Source: Globodera rostochiensis (Eukaryota > Nematoda > Chromadorea > Rhabditida > Heteroderidae). Taken from it: a stretch of 64,000 nucleotides of DNA. Position 1 is the first letter of the stretch; every line of letters begins with the position of its first letter. The translations under genes were made by a program, and so were the position numbers. Shown here piece after piece: positions 11,300-22,900 of this stretch. Under the pieces are notes generated by a model. That model ran no database searches. It worked only from the letters and a program-made list of their open reading frames with translations, and had not been told where the DNA came from. The stretch lies in the NCBI GenBank assembly GCA_018350325.1, contig JAEVLN010000001.1, forward strand, positions 5,795,254 to 5,859,253. The letters are read 5' to 3'.

Positions 11300-13425
11300 C
11301 CCAAGCGTTACACAACTTTTGTCACGGCTCGTGCGGTTTGGTCAAAAATCTGTCGTTGCTCAGTCACATTACCACCGACAGCGATGTAGCGGTGAGGCTC
11401 CAAATTAAAATAAAAACACGACATTTCGATTGCGTTTTAGCCCATTTTGCGTCTTCTCTACAATTTTGGAGTGCAAGACGTTAGACCCTTAAAATTTAGC
11501 GTCATTCACGACAGGTTATCGATTCTACACATTTACACATTGCCTTTTTAAGAAAAAGAATAGTGTTTAGACGTTTTCACACCGTTTTTCTCAACGGATC
11601 GATCGTCGGTGTTACCGACGATGTCGAAAAAATCATTGTGACGGTGCGAATGATGCGTAGAAAAGGGCATTAGGGTGCATTTGTCTCTGTCAGCTTTAAC
11701 GCCTCAACCAACGCGCTGTATTTGGCCAGCGACGGGGGCCGACTTTGTCGTCCGTATATTATTGTGGAAAATGGTTGTCCATGTCTCACGAAGTCCCAAA
11801 TCGAGGTTAGCTTTTTCCCCCAACCCCGGTTGGACAAAATTTCCTCATTTTTCTATTATAGGAAGTGCAAGAAGATGGGAAGACCCGACTATCTTCTGGT
11901 GGAGGGAGGCATCGAATTTCTGGACGTTAACGAACTGAACAGTACTCGAATCGCTGTCTATGAACATCAAATTTTTGGCGCAAACTACCCATCTCGAGAT
12001 TGAACCGTTCTCCCTTCTCGGCATTGTCTCCGGACTCATCCCTTACCCCCACCACAACCAGAGTCCTCGCAACACTTACCAATGCGCCATGGGCAAACAG
12101 GCGATGGGCACCATTGGATACAACCAACAGAAAAAAATCGATTTGGTCGGACCTTTTATTATACATGTTCAAATTATTCTTATTTGATGCTTCAGCTGAT
12201 GTATTTGCTCGTTTTCCCTCAAAAACCTTTGGTGAAAACCAAAACCATCGAACTGTCAAATTTTGAGAAGCTGCCTGCTGGCCAGAATTCCATTGTGGCT
12301 GTTATGTCTTTCAGTGGCTACGACATTGAAGATGCGTTGGTGCAGAATAAAGCCTCGTTGGACCGAGGTTGGTTATGCACAGTCTATCCAGGGACGTAGC
12401 CAGGAAATGGGTTTTTTTTGGGGGGGGGGGGGGGTCAGCCGAAGAGAAAACAAAACCCCGGAGGTGCCGTCCGACGCTGAAAAAATTATGAGCTGGGTAA
12501 AGGTCTGATAATTTAAGGGTTTGGCCGTTGTATGGTCTATCGTTTTGCCAAGGGCACTGCGCGAAAGTACGCGAATCAGACATATGACAAAATAATGGGA
12601 CCATCTTTGGACGCAACGACACGGAAACCGCGAAACATGCCGTTCTGGACCAAGACGGAATTGTTTTTGTTGGGGCGAAGATAATGCCCAAACAGGTTGG
12701 CCAGTTTTTGGGCTTATCAAAAAATATGGTTGCCAGCGGTATACCGCGTTTCCAGGTGCTTATCAAAAAATCCATGCCATTGATGCAGTCTGAGATACTG
12801 CCCACAGGCAATGTTGCTGGGTTCAACCACAATTTTGAGACAAAGGACCAGAGTTAGGCGACAAATTCAGCAGAAGTCACGGCAAAAAAGGCGTTTGTTG
12901 GATGATCTCTCCCCAAGAGGATATGCCATTTGATCAGAATGGAACTGTTCCGGACTTGATTATGAAACTGCACGGGTATTATTCATATTTAAAACGTGAT
13001 TAGTTACAATAATGCTAAAATATTTAAGCCGAATGGCAGTAGGAAAGCTAATGGAACTGTTAAGTGGCTGCCATGCATTCACCGGAGACGATGTAATTAA
13101 AGGGCGACAATATACCGTAAATTTTTTGTTTTACAGATGGAAACCGTTAGCAGACAATTGGCGGCACACTGACAATTTTTTGGGCAAGGACATGCTGATC
13201 TCGGGCAGTACCGGACAACAAATGGCTGCTTATGTCTATTTTGGCCCTATTTACTATCAGAAGCTGAAACAGATGCTGATGGACAAACTTCGGCTTGGTG
13301 AAATGAAAAGGGACTGTGATTGCGACTGATCAAAATTCCTTACGCGTGCAAATTGCTTTTCTAAGAGCTGAAAGCTGCTTTGCAAGAAATAAATTTTAAT
13401 TTGTAATTGTTGGCCTTTGCCCGTG
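11300..13425 (+). pseudogene. POLR3B: Decayed copy of RNA polymerase III second-largest subunit (RPC2/POLR3B)
   Basis: The C-terminal two-thirds of RPC2 can be followed in order but across all three frames: SCGLVKNLSLLSHITTDSD near 11340, VFLNGSIVGVTDDVEKIIVT near 11600, SDGGRLCRPYIIVENG, then [20 protein letters not shown] near 12010. Further on are [19 protein letters not shown] near 12330, [20 protein letters not shown] near 12880, LGKDMLISGSTGQ and YVYFGPIYYQKLKQM near 13250. Lesions: in-frame TAG near 11671; extra base in a T run near 11976; frame breaks near 12630 and 12850; and a missing segment between MDK and LRLGEMKRDC, where a long Arg/Gly-rich loop is universal. There is also a stop in IPYACKLLF-stop near 13360, and the N-terminal third is absent. 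Introns remain, so it is not a processed copy. A working gene must lie elsewhere. Confidence 0.88.
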
Positions 13426-13429
13426 TACT

Positions 13430-14114
13430 GATTGAATTGATCTCGATTGCCCCCCCCCCAAGCACTCACTTTACAGAAGAAGCGGTGACGGCTTCCTCCT
13501 TATCGCCTCATTCGAAGTGACGTGAGTGATCGGATGGGCTTCTGCTTCGATCGGATTGCTCTTTCATTGATTTGACCACCCCCCCCCCCGTGTGTAGTCC
13601 ATATTTCGAACAAAAAATTTTATGCCCGATTTGAATAATTCAAAAATTTTTCGATAATGATATTTCTGAGGCTCTCATGATAGCTATTCGCAGAAAAAAA
13701 AACCATGAAAATCTCCATTGCAAACAATTAGTAAATTATTGCATAAAAACGATTCCATGCTCGTCGCAAAAATGCTTTGTTTTTGTCTCACAAATCAGAG
13801 ATGCAGAAAATGTTAAATGGAAAACCGCATAATCATTTAGCCAAGAGTATCGACACGAAAAGAAAAGTAAATAAAAGTAAAGAACGCTAAATTCAATAAT
13901 TATGTTGAAGGATTTTCACGAATCCTTATATAAAAAGGAGAATGGTTTGTGTGTTTGTAACGCGGGTTTTGAATTTTGCAAGGACGTTGTGCCAAAAGGT
14001 TAAGATGTGAAGAAGGTTAGTCACAAGGATGAAGGAAATAGTGTTGAAAGTGAAGAGACTTTTGAAAGGGAAAGAGAGAAAAAATGAGAGATAAGGTGGG
14101 GGTAGAGATATTGA
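13430..14114. other. Spacer with C runs
   Basis: No gene is evident. It holds two pure C runs (about 13451-13459 and 13580-13589), AT-rich DNA, then a purine-rich stretch from about 14020 to 14100. Confidence 0.5.
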
Positions 14115-14182
14115 GCAAATGGCTGCGCTGCCCGCTGTGGCGTGCGCGTCGCTGACGCGTACGCCACTCGCTGCTCATTTGC
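14115..14182. repeat. Imperfect inverted repeat (hairpin)
   Basis: GCAAATG at 14115 is mirrored by CATTTGC at 14176. Inside, GTGGCGTGCGCGTC (14137-14150) and GACGCGTACGCCAC (14154-14167) form a 14-bp arm with one mismatch around a 3-base GCT turn. A second small palindrome, AGCGGCTGCGCAGCGCT, follows at once. The GC-rich block stands out from its purine-rich surroundings. Confidence 0.75.
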
Positions 14183-14349
14183 AGCGGCTGCGCAGCGCTG
14201 TCCAATTGGTGTGGGAGCGCAGAGGAAGAAGGAAGGGGAAAGAGTAAGGGAGAAGAGGCAAGAGAAAGAATGAAAGTAGGGAGTGTGAGTGAGAAATGAT
14301 GAGCAGCAGAGATTAGCGGATGGTAAAGAAAAAGCAAGAGAAACTTTCG

Positions 14350-14425
14350 TTGCTGTCGGTGGGGTAGTGGATAAGCGCTTTAGCGTTTAATACGTGATGT
14401 GTGGGTTCAATTCCCGAATGCAAGA
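14350..14425 (+). mobile_element. tRNA-like sequence, possible SINE head
   Basis: The stretch has a polymerase III A-box-like GGGGTAGTGGATAAGCGC and, about 32 bases later, a strong B-box GGGTTCAATTCCC that can form a T-arm (GGG/CCC stem). The anticodon arm is weak and the acceptor stem does not pair well, so this is not a working tRNA gene. It fits a tRNA pseudogene or the head of a tRNA-derived short interspersed element, placed just before the large satellite. Confidence 0.45.
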
Positions 14426-14529
14426 TTCTTTTTTCAATTAATTAAAATTAAACAAACAGGTTAATTCATTTTTTTCTTTTATTAAAGCCAAAATAAATTA
14501 GTTTTAAAATTTTTTAACAAAGATAAAAG

Positions 14530-17500
14530 GGAAAACCAGTGCAAAAATAAGTGCCAAGCGGGAAAAGTGCCAAAAGGGAAAAAGAGAGAAAATGCCAAGA
14601 GGGAAAAGTGCCAAAGATGAAAATGTCAAAAGGAAAAAGTGGAAAAAGGTGAAATGCCACGGGGGAAAAGCCAAAAGCGGGGAAAAGTGCCAAGCGAGAA
14701 AGCGACAAAAGGGAAAATGCCAACAGGAACCGGTGCCAAAGGAAAAAGTGCAAAAAGGTCAAATGCCACGGGGGAAAAGCCAAAAGCGTGAAACAGTGCC
14801 GAGAGGGAAAAGTGCCAAAAGGCAAAATGCCAAAAGGAAAAGTGCAAAAAGGTGAAATGCCACGGGGGAAAGTGCCAAAAGGTAAAAAGGGAGAAAATGT
14901 CAAAAGGAAACGGTGCCAAAAGGAAAAGTGCAAAAAGGTGAAATGCCGCGGAAGAAAAGCCAAAAGCGGGGAAAAGTGCCAAGCGAGAAAGCGACAAAAG
15001 GGAAAATGCCAAGAGGAACCGGTGCCAAAGGAAAAAGTGCAAAAAGGTGAAATGCCACGGGGGAAAAGCCAAAAGCGGGGAAACAGTGCCGATAGGGAAA
15101 AGTGCCAAAAGGCAAAATGCCAAGAGGGAACGGTGCCAAAAGGAAAAGTGCAAAAAGGTGAAATGCCACGGGGGAAAGCCAAAAGCGTGAAACAGTGCCG
15201 AGAGGGAAAAGTGCCAAAAGGCAAAATGCCAAGAGGGAACGGTGCCAAAAGGAAAAGTGCAAAAAGGTGAAATGCCACGGGGGAAAAGCCAAAAGCGGGG
15301 AAACAGTGCCGAGAGGGAAAAGTGCCAAAAGGCAAAATGCCAAGAGGGAACGGTGCCAAAAGGAAAAGTGCAAAAAGGTGAAATGCCACGGGGGAAAAGC
15401 CAAAAGCGGGGAAACAGTGCCGAGAGGGAAAAGTGCCAAAAGGCAAAATGCCAAGAGGGAACGGTGCCAAAGGAAAAAGTGCAAAAAGGTGAAATGCCAC
15501 GGGGGAAAAGCCAAAAGCGGGGAAACAGTGCCGAGAGGGAAAAGTGCCAAAAGGCAAAATGCCAAGAGGGAACGGTGCCAAAAGGAAAAGTGCAAAAAGG
15601 TGAAATGCCACGGGAGAAAAGCCAAACGCGGGAAAATGCCAAGCGGGAAAGTGCCAAAAGGTAAAAAGGGAGAAAATGTCAAAAGGAAACGGTGCCAAAA
15701 GGAAAAGTGCAAAAAGGTGAAATGCCACGGGAGAAAAGCCAAAAGCGGGGAAAAGTGCCAAAAGGCAAAATGCCAAGAGGAACCGGTGCCAAAGGAAAAA
15801 GTGCAAAAAGGTGAAATGCCACGGGAGAAAAGCCAAAAGCGGGGAAAAGTGCCAAAAGGCAAAATGCCAAACCGGTGCCAAAGGAAAAAGTGCAAAAAGG
15901 TGAAATGCCACGGAAGAAAAGCCAAAAGCGGGGAAAAGTGCCAAGCGAGAAAGCGACAAAAGGGAAAATGCCAAGAGGAACCGGTGCCAAAGGAAAAAGG
16001 TGAAATGCCACGGGGGAAAAGCCAAAAGCGGGGAAACAGTGCCGATAGGGAAAAGTGCCAAAAGGCAAAATGCCAAGAGGGAACGGTGCCAAAAGGAAAA
16101 GTGCAAAAAGGTGAAATGCCACGGGGGAAAGCCAAAAGCGTGAAACAGTGCCGAGAGGGAAAAGTGCCAAAAGGCAAAATGCCAAGAGGGAACGGTGCCA
16201 AAAGGAAAAGTGCAAAAAGGTGAAATGCCACGGGGGAAAAGCCAAAAGCGGGGAAACAGTGCCGAGAGGGAAAAGTGCCAAAAGGCAAAATGCCAAGAGG
16301 GAACGGTGCCAAAAGGAAAAGTGCAAAAAGGTGAAATGCCACGGGGGAAAAGCCAAAAGCGGGGAAACAGTGCCGAGAGGGAAAAGTGCCAAAAGGCAAA
16401 ATGCCAAGAGGGAACGGTGCCAAAGGAAAAAGTGCAAAAAGGTGAAATGCCACGGGGGAAAAGCCAAAAGCGGGGAAACAGTGCCGAGAGGGAAAAGTGC
16501 CAAAAGGCAAAATGCCAAGAGGGAACGGTGCCAAAAGGAAAAGTGCAAAAAGGTGAAATGCCACGGGAGAAAAGCCAAACGCGGGAAAATGCCAAGCGGG
16601 AAAGTGCCAAAAGGTAAAAAGGGAGAAAATGTCAAAAGGAAACGGTGCCAAAAGGAAAAGTGCAAAAAGGTGAAATGCCACGGGAGAAAAGCCAAAAGCG
16701 GGGAAAAGTGCCAAAAGGCAAAATGCCAAAAGGCAACGGTGCCAAAAGGAAAAGTGCAAAAAGGTGAAATGCCACGGGAGAAAAGCCAAACGCGGGGAAA
16801 ATGCCAAAAGGGAAAAGTGCCAAAAGGCAAAATGCCAAAAAAGAACGGTGCCAAAGGAAAAAGTGCAAAAAAAAATGCTACGGGGGAAAAGCCAAAAGCG
16901 GAAAAACGGTGCCGAGAGGGAAAAGTGCCAAAATGCAAAATGCCAAGCGGGAACGGTGCCAAAAAGAAAAATGCCAAAAGGGAAAAGTGCCTAAAGGGGA
17001 AAAAGGTAAATAGGGCGAAAATGTCAAGAAGGAAAAATGCCAAAAGGGAAAAGTGCCTAAAGGGGAAAAAGGTAAAAAGGGAGAAAATGTCAAGAGGGAA
17101 AAGTGCCAAAAGGCAAAATGCCAAAAAAGAACGGTGCCAAAGGAAAAAGTGCAAAAAAAAAATGCTACGGGGGAAAAGCCAAAAGCGTAAAAACGGTGCC
17201 GAGAGGGAAAAGTGCCAAAAGGCAAAATGCCAAGAGGGAACGGTGCTAAAAGGAAAAGTGCAAAAAGGTGAAATGCCACGGGAAAAAAGCTAAAAGCGGG
17301 GAAAATGCCAAGAGGGAACGGTGCCAAAAAGAAAAATGCCAAAAGGGAAAAGTGCCTAAAGGGGAAAAAGGTAAATAGGGAGAAAATGTCAAGAGGGAAA
17401 AATGCCAAAAGGGAAAAGTGCCAAAAGGCAAAATGCCAAAAAAGAACGGTGCCAAAGGAAAAAGTGCAAAAAAAAAATGCTACGGGGGAAAAGCCAAAAG

Positions 17501-18180
17501 CGGAAAAACGGTGCCGAGAGGGAAAAGTGCCAAAAGGCAAAATGCCAAGAGGGAACGGTGCCAAAAAGAAAAATGCCAAAAGGGAAAAGTGCCTAAAGGG
17601 GAAAAAGGTAAATAGGGAGAAAATGTCAAGAGGGAAAAATGCCAAAAGGAAAAATGCCAAAAGGGAAAAGTGCCTAAAGGGGAAAAAGGTAAAAAGGGAG
17701 AAAATGTCAAGAGGGAAAAGTGCCAAAAGGCAAAATCCAAAAAGGGAACGGTGCCAAAAGGAAAAGTTCAAAAAGGTGAAATGCCACGGGGGAAAAGCCA
17801 AAAGCGGGGAAAAGTGCCAGGCGAGAAAGTTCCAAAAGAGAAAAGAGAGAAAATGCCAAAAAGAATGCGTCAAAAGTGCCAAAAAGCAAAATTTGAATAA
17901 GGGAAAAGTGCCCAAAGTGGAAAAAGGTAAAAGGGAGAAATGTCAGGAGGGAAAAGTGCCAAGCAGGAAAAGTGCCAAAAAGGAAAATCTGCCATAAGAT
18001 GAAAATGCCAAAACGAAAAGTGCCAAAAAGTGAAATGCCAAGGGGGAAAAAGCAAAAGCGGGGAATGTGCCATAAGTGGGTAAAGCTAAAAGTTGGAAAA
18101 TGTCAAAAGGATAAAACGCCAAGAGGAAAAAGTGCCAAAAAGGGAAAATGTCAAAAGAAGAAAATTCCAAGGATAAAAAG
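14530..18180. repeat. Purine-rich satellite array built on a 111-bp unit
   Basis: About 3.6 kb of tandem repeat. The plus strand is mostly A and G, interrupted by TGCC; the basic motif is a variable 12-16 mer like GTGCCAAAAGGGAAAA. In the core these form a 111-bp unit: the sequence CGGTGCCAAAAGG recurs at 15240, 15351, 15462 and 15573. A block of about 950 bp is itself duplicated: text around 15195-15660 recurs almost unchanged 953 bases further on. The right part (16800-17720) uses a different, roughly 290-315 bp, A-richer sub-repeat, and the array fades after 17900. Long reading frames occur on both strands because stops are rare in such sequence; the minus strand stays open for almost 700 codons. 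I treat these as satellite, not genes. Confidence 0.93.
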
Positions 18181-18225
18181 CGTTGAAGTATTTCAATCAA
18201 ATCTGTGCATAACATATCCGTACTT

Positions 18226-18265
18226 CTAGCGGTTGGTGCGCCGTTAGGCGCACCTAAACCGCTAG
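18226..18265. repeat. Hairpin at the satellite's right border
   Basis: CTAGCGGTT followed by GGTGCGCC (18226-18242), a GTTA loop, then GGCGCACC and TAAACCGCTAG (to 18265). The arms pair over about 17 bases with one extra base. It lies about 45 bases past the end of the recognisable array. Confidence 0.75.
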
Positions 18266-18463
18266 TTTTAATCAAAATTCTATATAGGAACCTTTAAAGC
18301 AATAACTCATGAATTCAATGTGTATGCTATTATATTCAATGTTAAAACAATTCCTCATTTTGATTCCGACCTCTTGTCTTCATTATTATTATATTAAAAA
18401 CCCCCACCTTTCTAATCAATACAAAATGTTAGTTTTTTAAATTAATGTAATTTAGCGTTCACA

Positions 18464-19557
18464 ATGGTACAGCAAAAACATATCAACTCGCCAACGTCGG
18501 GAGGAGTTAGACTGATTAGCTCACGTAGACTTTTCACGATAAACCGAGATCCGGCAAACGGTTGCGCAATTCAAAGTGTTTTGCGGTTTAAACTTACATT
18601 TAGGTTTTGGGCTTAACGTTGTTGGAGGGATTGATGCGCCTCACATTCCGGGTTACAATGGAATATTCATCTCTAAAGTTCGAAGATTGGATTTGGATGG
18701 TATCAATGAAGGCGACCAAATACTCTCTGTAAGCCTTTGAAACATTGCTCTAATCATTTTTCCTTTTATGTAGGTTAATGGAATTGAATTGGCCAACAAA
18801 ACTCATGCAGAGGTTAGGGGATGATCGAGTAAACGAATGTCCTTACAAACGTCGTTCATTATTTTAGGTTTTGAAGATTCTCAGAGAAGCTTCAAACAAT
18901 TCTACTTTTATGATTGAAGTCGAATGCGGAGCTAAGAATAGCATCGGTTTGGTTTATTTATTTTCTGTCGTTATGCCCATTTTAGCTACTATCTGAGCCG
19001 ATGGGCTCTTCCTCCACTTCTCTGTGTGTGGAGGAGGGAGACGACGACAGTTTCACGCAGTCTCTTCCGTCCAGCAATTTGTCCAATATGAGCGGACGGA
19101 GCGAAATTCGGACGCGAACCTCTTCCAGCTCAACCATGAACCAATCCGTGCTGCGCGATGAAGGGACCGTTGTGCGACAGCAATGGGCCATCGAAGAGGA
19201 CGAGAGCACCATTGACAGATCGCGCAGCCCATCTCCGTTCAGGCCAGAGGAGAACAACCAGCCCGAATCGAGGTAGGATGGCCATGAAGGGATCTCGTGT
19301 GACACATGACAAGCAAAAAGCCATGCTTTTCGTAACTGTGACAACGCGTTAGCGTTATTTGTGATATTGTTTCCTAGAAATAGCAGCATTCTACCTTCTT
19401 TTGCCTTTTTCAATCAGGATTTGTCAATTGGCCAAACAAATATTTTACAAATTTATTTTTTTTCAGTTCTATCTACACGGAATTGCTTTACGTTTCATTT
19501 GGCGTGATTGCGATTGGCACTGTATTGTACTTTGGATACCGTCGTTTCTCGAGATGA
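18464..19557 (+). CDS. Tail-anchored PDZ protein, SYNJ2BP/OMP25-like
   Basis: One PDZ domain followed by a long linker and a C-terminal membrane anchor, the plan of synaptojanin-2-binding protein (OMP25) of the mitochondrial outer membrane. Exons: 18464-18560, 18604-18728, 18774-18812, 18868 to about 18940, one ending 19272, and a last one ending 19557. The PDZ carboxylate loop is GFGLNVVGG, with INEGDQILSVNGIELANK later in the domain. The linker is rich in Ser, Thr and Glu. The tail reads YVSFGVIAIGTVLYFGYRRF, one helix with basic residues after it. The junction between exons 4 and 5 is odd: no GT donor gives the right phase, while a GC donor (GGA|GCTAAG) does. The linker is longer than in the vertebrate protein. 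The localisation is inferred from architecture alone. Confidence 0.8.
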
Positions 19558-19988
19558 AGTTAATCGGAAGTTTCTCTCTCACCCGTCATCTTATTGTTGA
19601 GTCGGTGGACGATTTGCTCAATGATTGTTTTCTTTTCAGTGCGAAATACAGTTGCTTTCTACCATTAACGAACAAATTATAGTTGAGGCCAAATTGACCC
19701 GACCCCGACATATAAGACAGAGCGAAAATTTATCCCCAAAAACAGGCACCTTGTCCTTGGTTAAGAAATTTTGGGAAAGTGTTAAAATTTTGAAAGCCCA
19801 AAATATTGATTTATGAAAAAATGGCGATTCAAAAATGCCAAAATATTGATTCAAATTTTATTTTTGATTGATATTAGCACTTTTGTTTGAAATTAATATT
19901 TGATGTGCAAAGATCAATGTGAGATTTTCAGAAAATGGAATAAAATAAAAAGTTTTCTGCTCTTCGTCATCGAGATCACTTTTCACCG
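19558..19988. other. Convergent spacer
   Basis: AT-rich space between the ends of two genes read towards each other (PDZ protein and MSH2). It contains a small direct repeat, CCAAAATATTGATT, near 19798 and 19840. No gene seen. Confidence 0.5.
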
Positions 19989-22900
19989 TCAATCGCCGGC
20001 TTCTAATTGACGCAAAATGGTTTCGGCATCCTAAAAGATTGAAATGAAAGGAAAATGTTTCGTACTTTTTACATTCATTAGCTCATCCGGGAATCCGACC
20101 ATCTTTGCAATATGCAAACCAAACGATCTGTCGGCTACCCCGGGAACCACCCGGAACAGAATGGTCAACTGTCCGTCTTCGCAAAATGTATCCATTCTGT
20201 AATTTTTCACTTTGTTTGGGTACTTCCGCTCAAGTTGTGAAATTTCATGGAAATGTGTCGCGAAGATGGCAAAACATCCAATTCTGGTGACAATGTCCCT
20301 GCAGTTGGGAACTTGCTGGTCAAGTTACATTTTTAAAAGCAAATTTTTAACGCACTCCGAAATAGCCCAAGCTAGCCCGAAGCCATCGTAAGTGCTCGTC
20401 CCCCTGCCCAATTCGTCGACGAGAATTAAAGAATTGGAAGTTGCGCACTCCAGTGTGCTGGCACAATCCATCATTTCGGCCATGAATGTAGAAATACCTT
20501 TGCATTGAAAATCGCCGGCACCAACTCTTAAAAATGGCAAAATTATTAAACTTTTCTTGTTTGTTTGTTTAAATACAGAATTTTCTGTCTTCCCCGATAA
20601 CCTCGTATAAATCCCATCGATCATTGAGAAAGTTGCTGAAGCGCACGGGACGAAGGAGCCCATCTGTCCCATCAAAACGGTCAGTGCCGCCGCTTTCAGA
20701 TAGGTGCTCTTTCCGCCCATATTCGCACCCGTAAGGATCATAAATTGGCCACATTCCGCGTCTTTTCCCATCGTCAAATCGTTCGGTATGAATTGCATAC
20801 CCTCCAATTGTTCGGTCACCGGATGTCGACACTCGCGCAGCTCAAGTACACCGGAACCTGAATGCTGAGAGTTCACGCTGTTGCGTCGCTTCGACAACAA
20901 AAAAGTTCGAACCTTTATCGACAATCTTTGGCCTTGTGTATTGCGTTGCCGAAGATGAGGCGACAACAGCGAACGAAGTGAGGACATCAATAACACCAAT
21001 ACTGTCCGCCAGAACGTTGAAAGCATTTGAATATCCAGCTAATTTAGTTAAGTTAAAGTATTTTAATAATCATTTATTATTCAAATAGACGACTCACCAC
21101 AAGTTTTAAGCACCGCTTTACTAAGTTCGGCCTGTCCGGCCTCGTACATTTTGGACAATTCTCTGAACTCGTCATTCAGAGCGCCAAGCGCTTTTGTTTG
21201 AAAACGTACGCCACTCCCTTTGGTACTGTCCAAAATGTGCACGTTCGGAAGACCACGAATTGCCGCTTCGGACTAACGCAAAAGTTCATTAAACAGGAAG
21301 CAATGGGCTGGGGGTACCAACCGACCACCACCCCTAAGAATTCACCTTTAAAGTTATGCGAAAAAAGAACCCAACATCAATTCTCGACTCGACTTTCACC
21401 TCAATCTTGAGTCTGGTGGCCATCTGAAGTTTAAGCATAATGTTAAATATATTAACAAACAAAATATTTTAAAACCATATTCGTGGGGCCTACGCACACT
21501 TCGAGCATCCCAATTAAGAAAATTAATTAATTATATTCACTTTGTCCGACTCCCGCTGAGCTTTTGTGTCTAATTCACGTATTTGTGTTGCGATCATTGC
21601 CAAATTGTCATCAATTTCAGGTTTTATGCGATATTGCCCATTTTCTTTCAAATACTTAAAGTCCAACGTTTCTTCGATCAGCGCTTTAAAGCGTTCAAAT
21701 TCGATGGCCGAATGATGAAGAGGTTGCTTAAAAAGTTCTATAGTCTTTGAACGAATATTCCATTAAAACCCAACCAAAAATTGATTATAATTTGCCAAAA
21801 AAAAATAATAATTTGAATTAAATGAATCCAAAACTAACTAATTAAGGAAAAAAAATGCACTCACCCGAATCAATTCATCTAAGGATGAAATCAGTTTGCC
21901 GTCGACTTCTTCGTCCAATTCTTTGAAAAGCGCCATAATTTTGTTTAACAAAACAATTAATTGGTAAAGACGAAAACAATCCTTCAAATGGACACGATGA
22001 AAGATGAAAGAAAGTTGTTAATTTTCAAAAAAAGACCATGAGCCCAGCCTTTTTCTGAACCAACTTCCGGGCCAACAGTTTCACGTCGGGGATCCGCCTC
22101 AAATAATCATTGTACAAAGTTTGTCTGACGGATGTGAAAGTTGTCAGTATTTCGACAACGTCTAGACGTTCTGAAATTAATGAAGAAAAAAAAAAATTTC
22201 AACTCTCTAATCGACCTTCGATCTGTCGGTGATTAAAAAGCGGCTGACGCATCCATTCGCCTAGAATTTAACGCAATTTCAAACTTTTTTTTATACAATA
22301 TTACTAACACAAAAATGTTGCTTTACTATAATAACAACGATAGCTGGGGGTTTACCAAAATTTCTAACACATCTTTGAAACATTTCATAAAGAAAAAAAA
22401 CTCACGTATTAAGCGTTTGCCCGGCTGTGAACGACATTTATTCAGATGGTCATGAAGCGTAGCGGATGAAGAAGAAATAGCCGCAAAAGCATCTGAAAAA
22501 CTATGGGATTAAAGCAAATCTTATTAAAAAAACACACAAAATTCCGACCAATTTCTCCGCCAATCGTAAAAATGTCCAGTGCTTGAAGCGCCGCGTTGCT
22601 CAAGTGCATGAAGCCGTGCTGACCATAGCGCATAACGGCAAAGGCGCCTTCGTTTTGGGCGTCAGCCAACAGCTGCGCGTGTGCGAGAAGCGCGCGCATT
22701 GTCGCCCAAACGACCGGAGGGAATTCCAATTCTGAAACAAAAAAGCAAATCCCAACCATTAAAATCATTGATTATCAAAAGAAACCAAACAAATATTACC
22801 CGCAAATTTCTTGTGGAACAGCCTTCTCACTTCGTCTCTGCACTTATTCGTGTCCTCTTCCGCTTCTTCCAAATAATTCCGCTGCGCTTGCGTCCGCTGG

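Noticed and set aside
14350..14425. A working tRNA gene
   Set aside because: The B box is good but acceptor and anticodon stems do not pair, so only a tRNA-like element is claimed.
14514..16610. A reading frame of about 700 codons on the minus strand, and several of 140-490 codons on either strand
   Set aside because: All lie inside the purine-rich satellite. The frames follow the repeat composition (few stops possible), and frames are open on both strands at once. No start context, introns or known domain.
14530..18180. CRISPR-like array
   Set aside because: Repeats are contiguous and graded, with no unique spacers, and the DNA is from an animal.
20860..21026. A continuous frame running through the MSH2 exon edge near 20870-20930
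   Set aside because: The homologous frame differs; a 51-base intron joins RPKIVDK to [13 protein letters not shown] and explains the switch.
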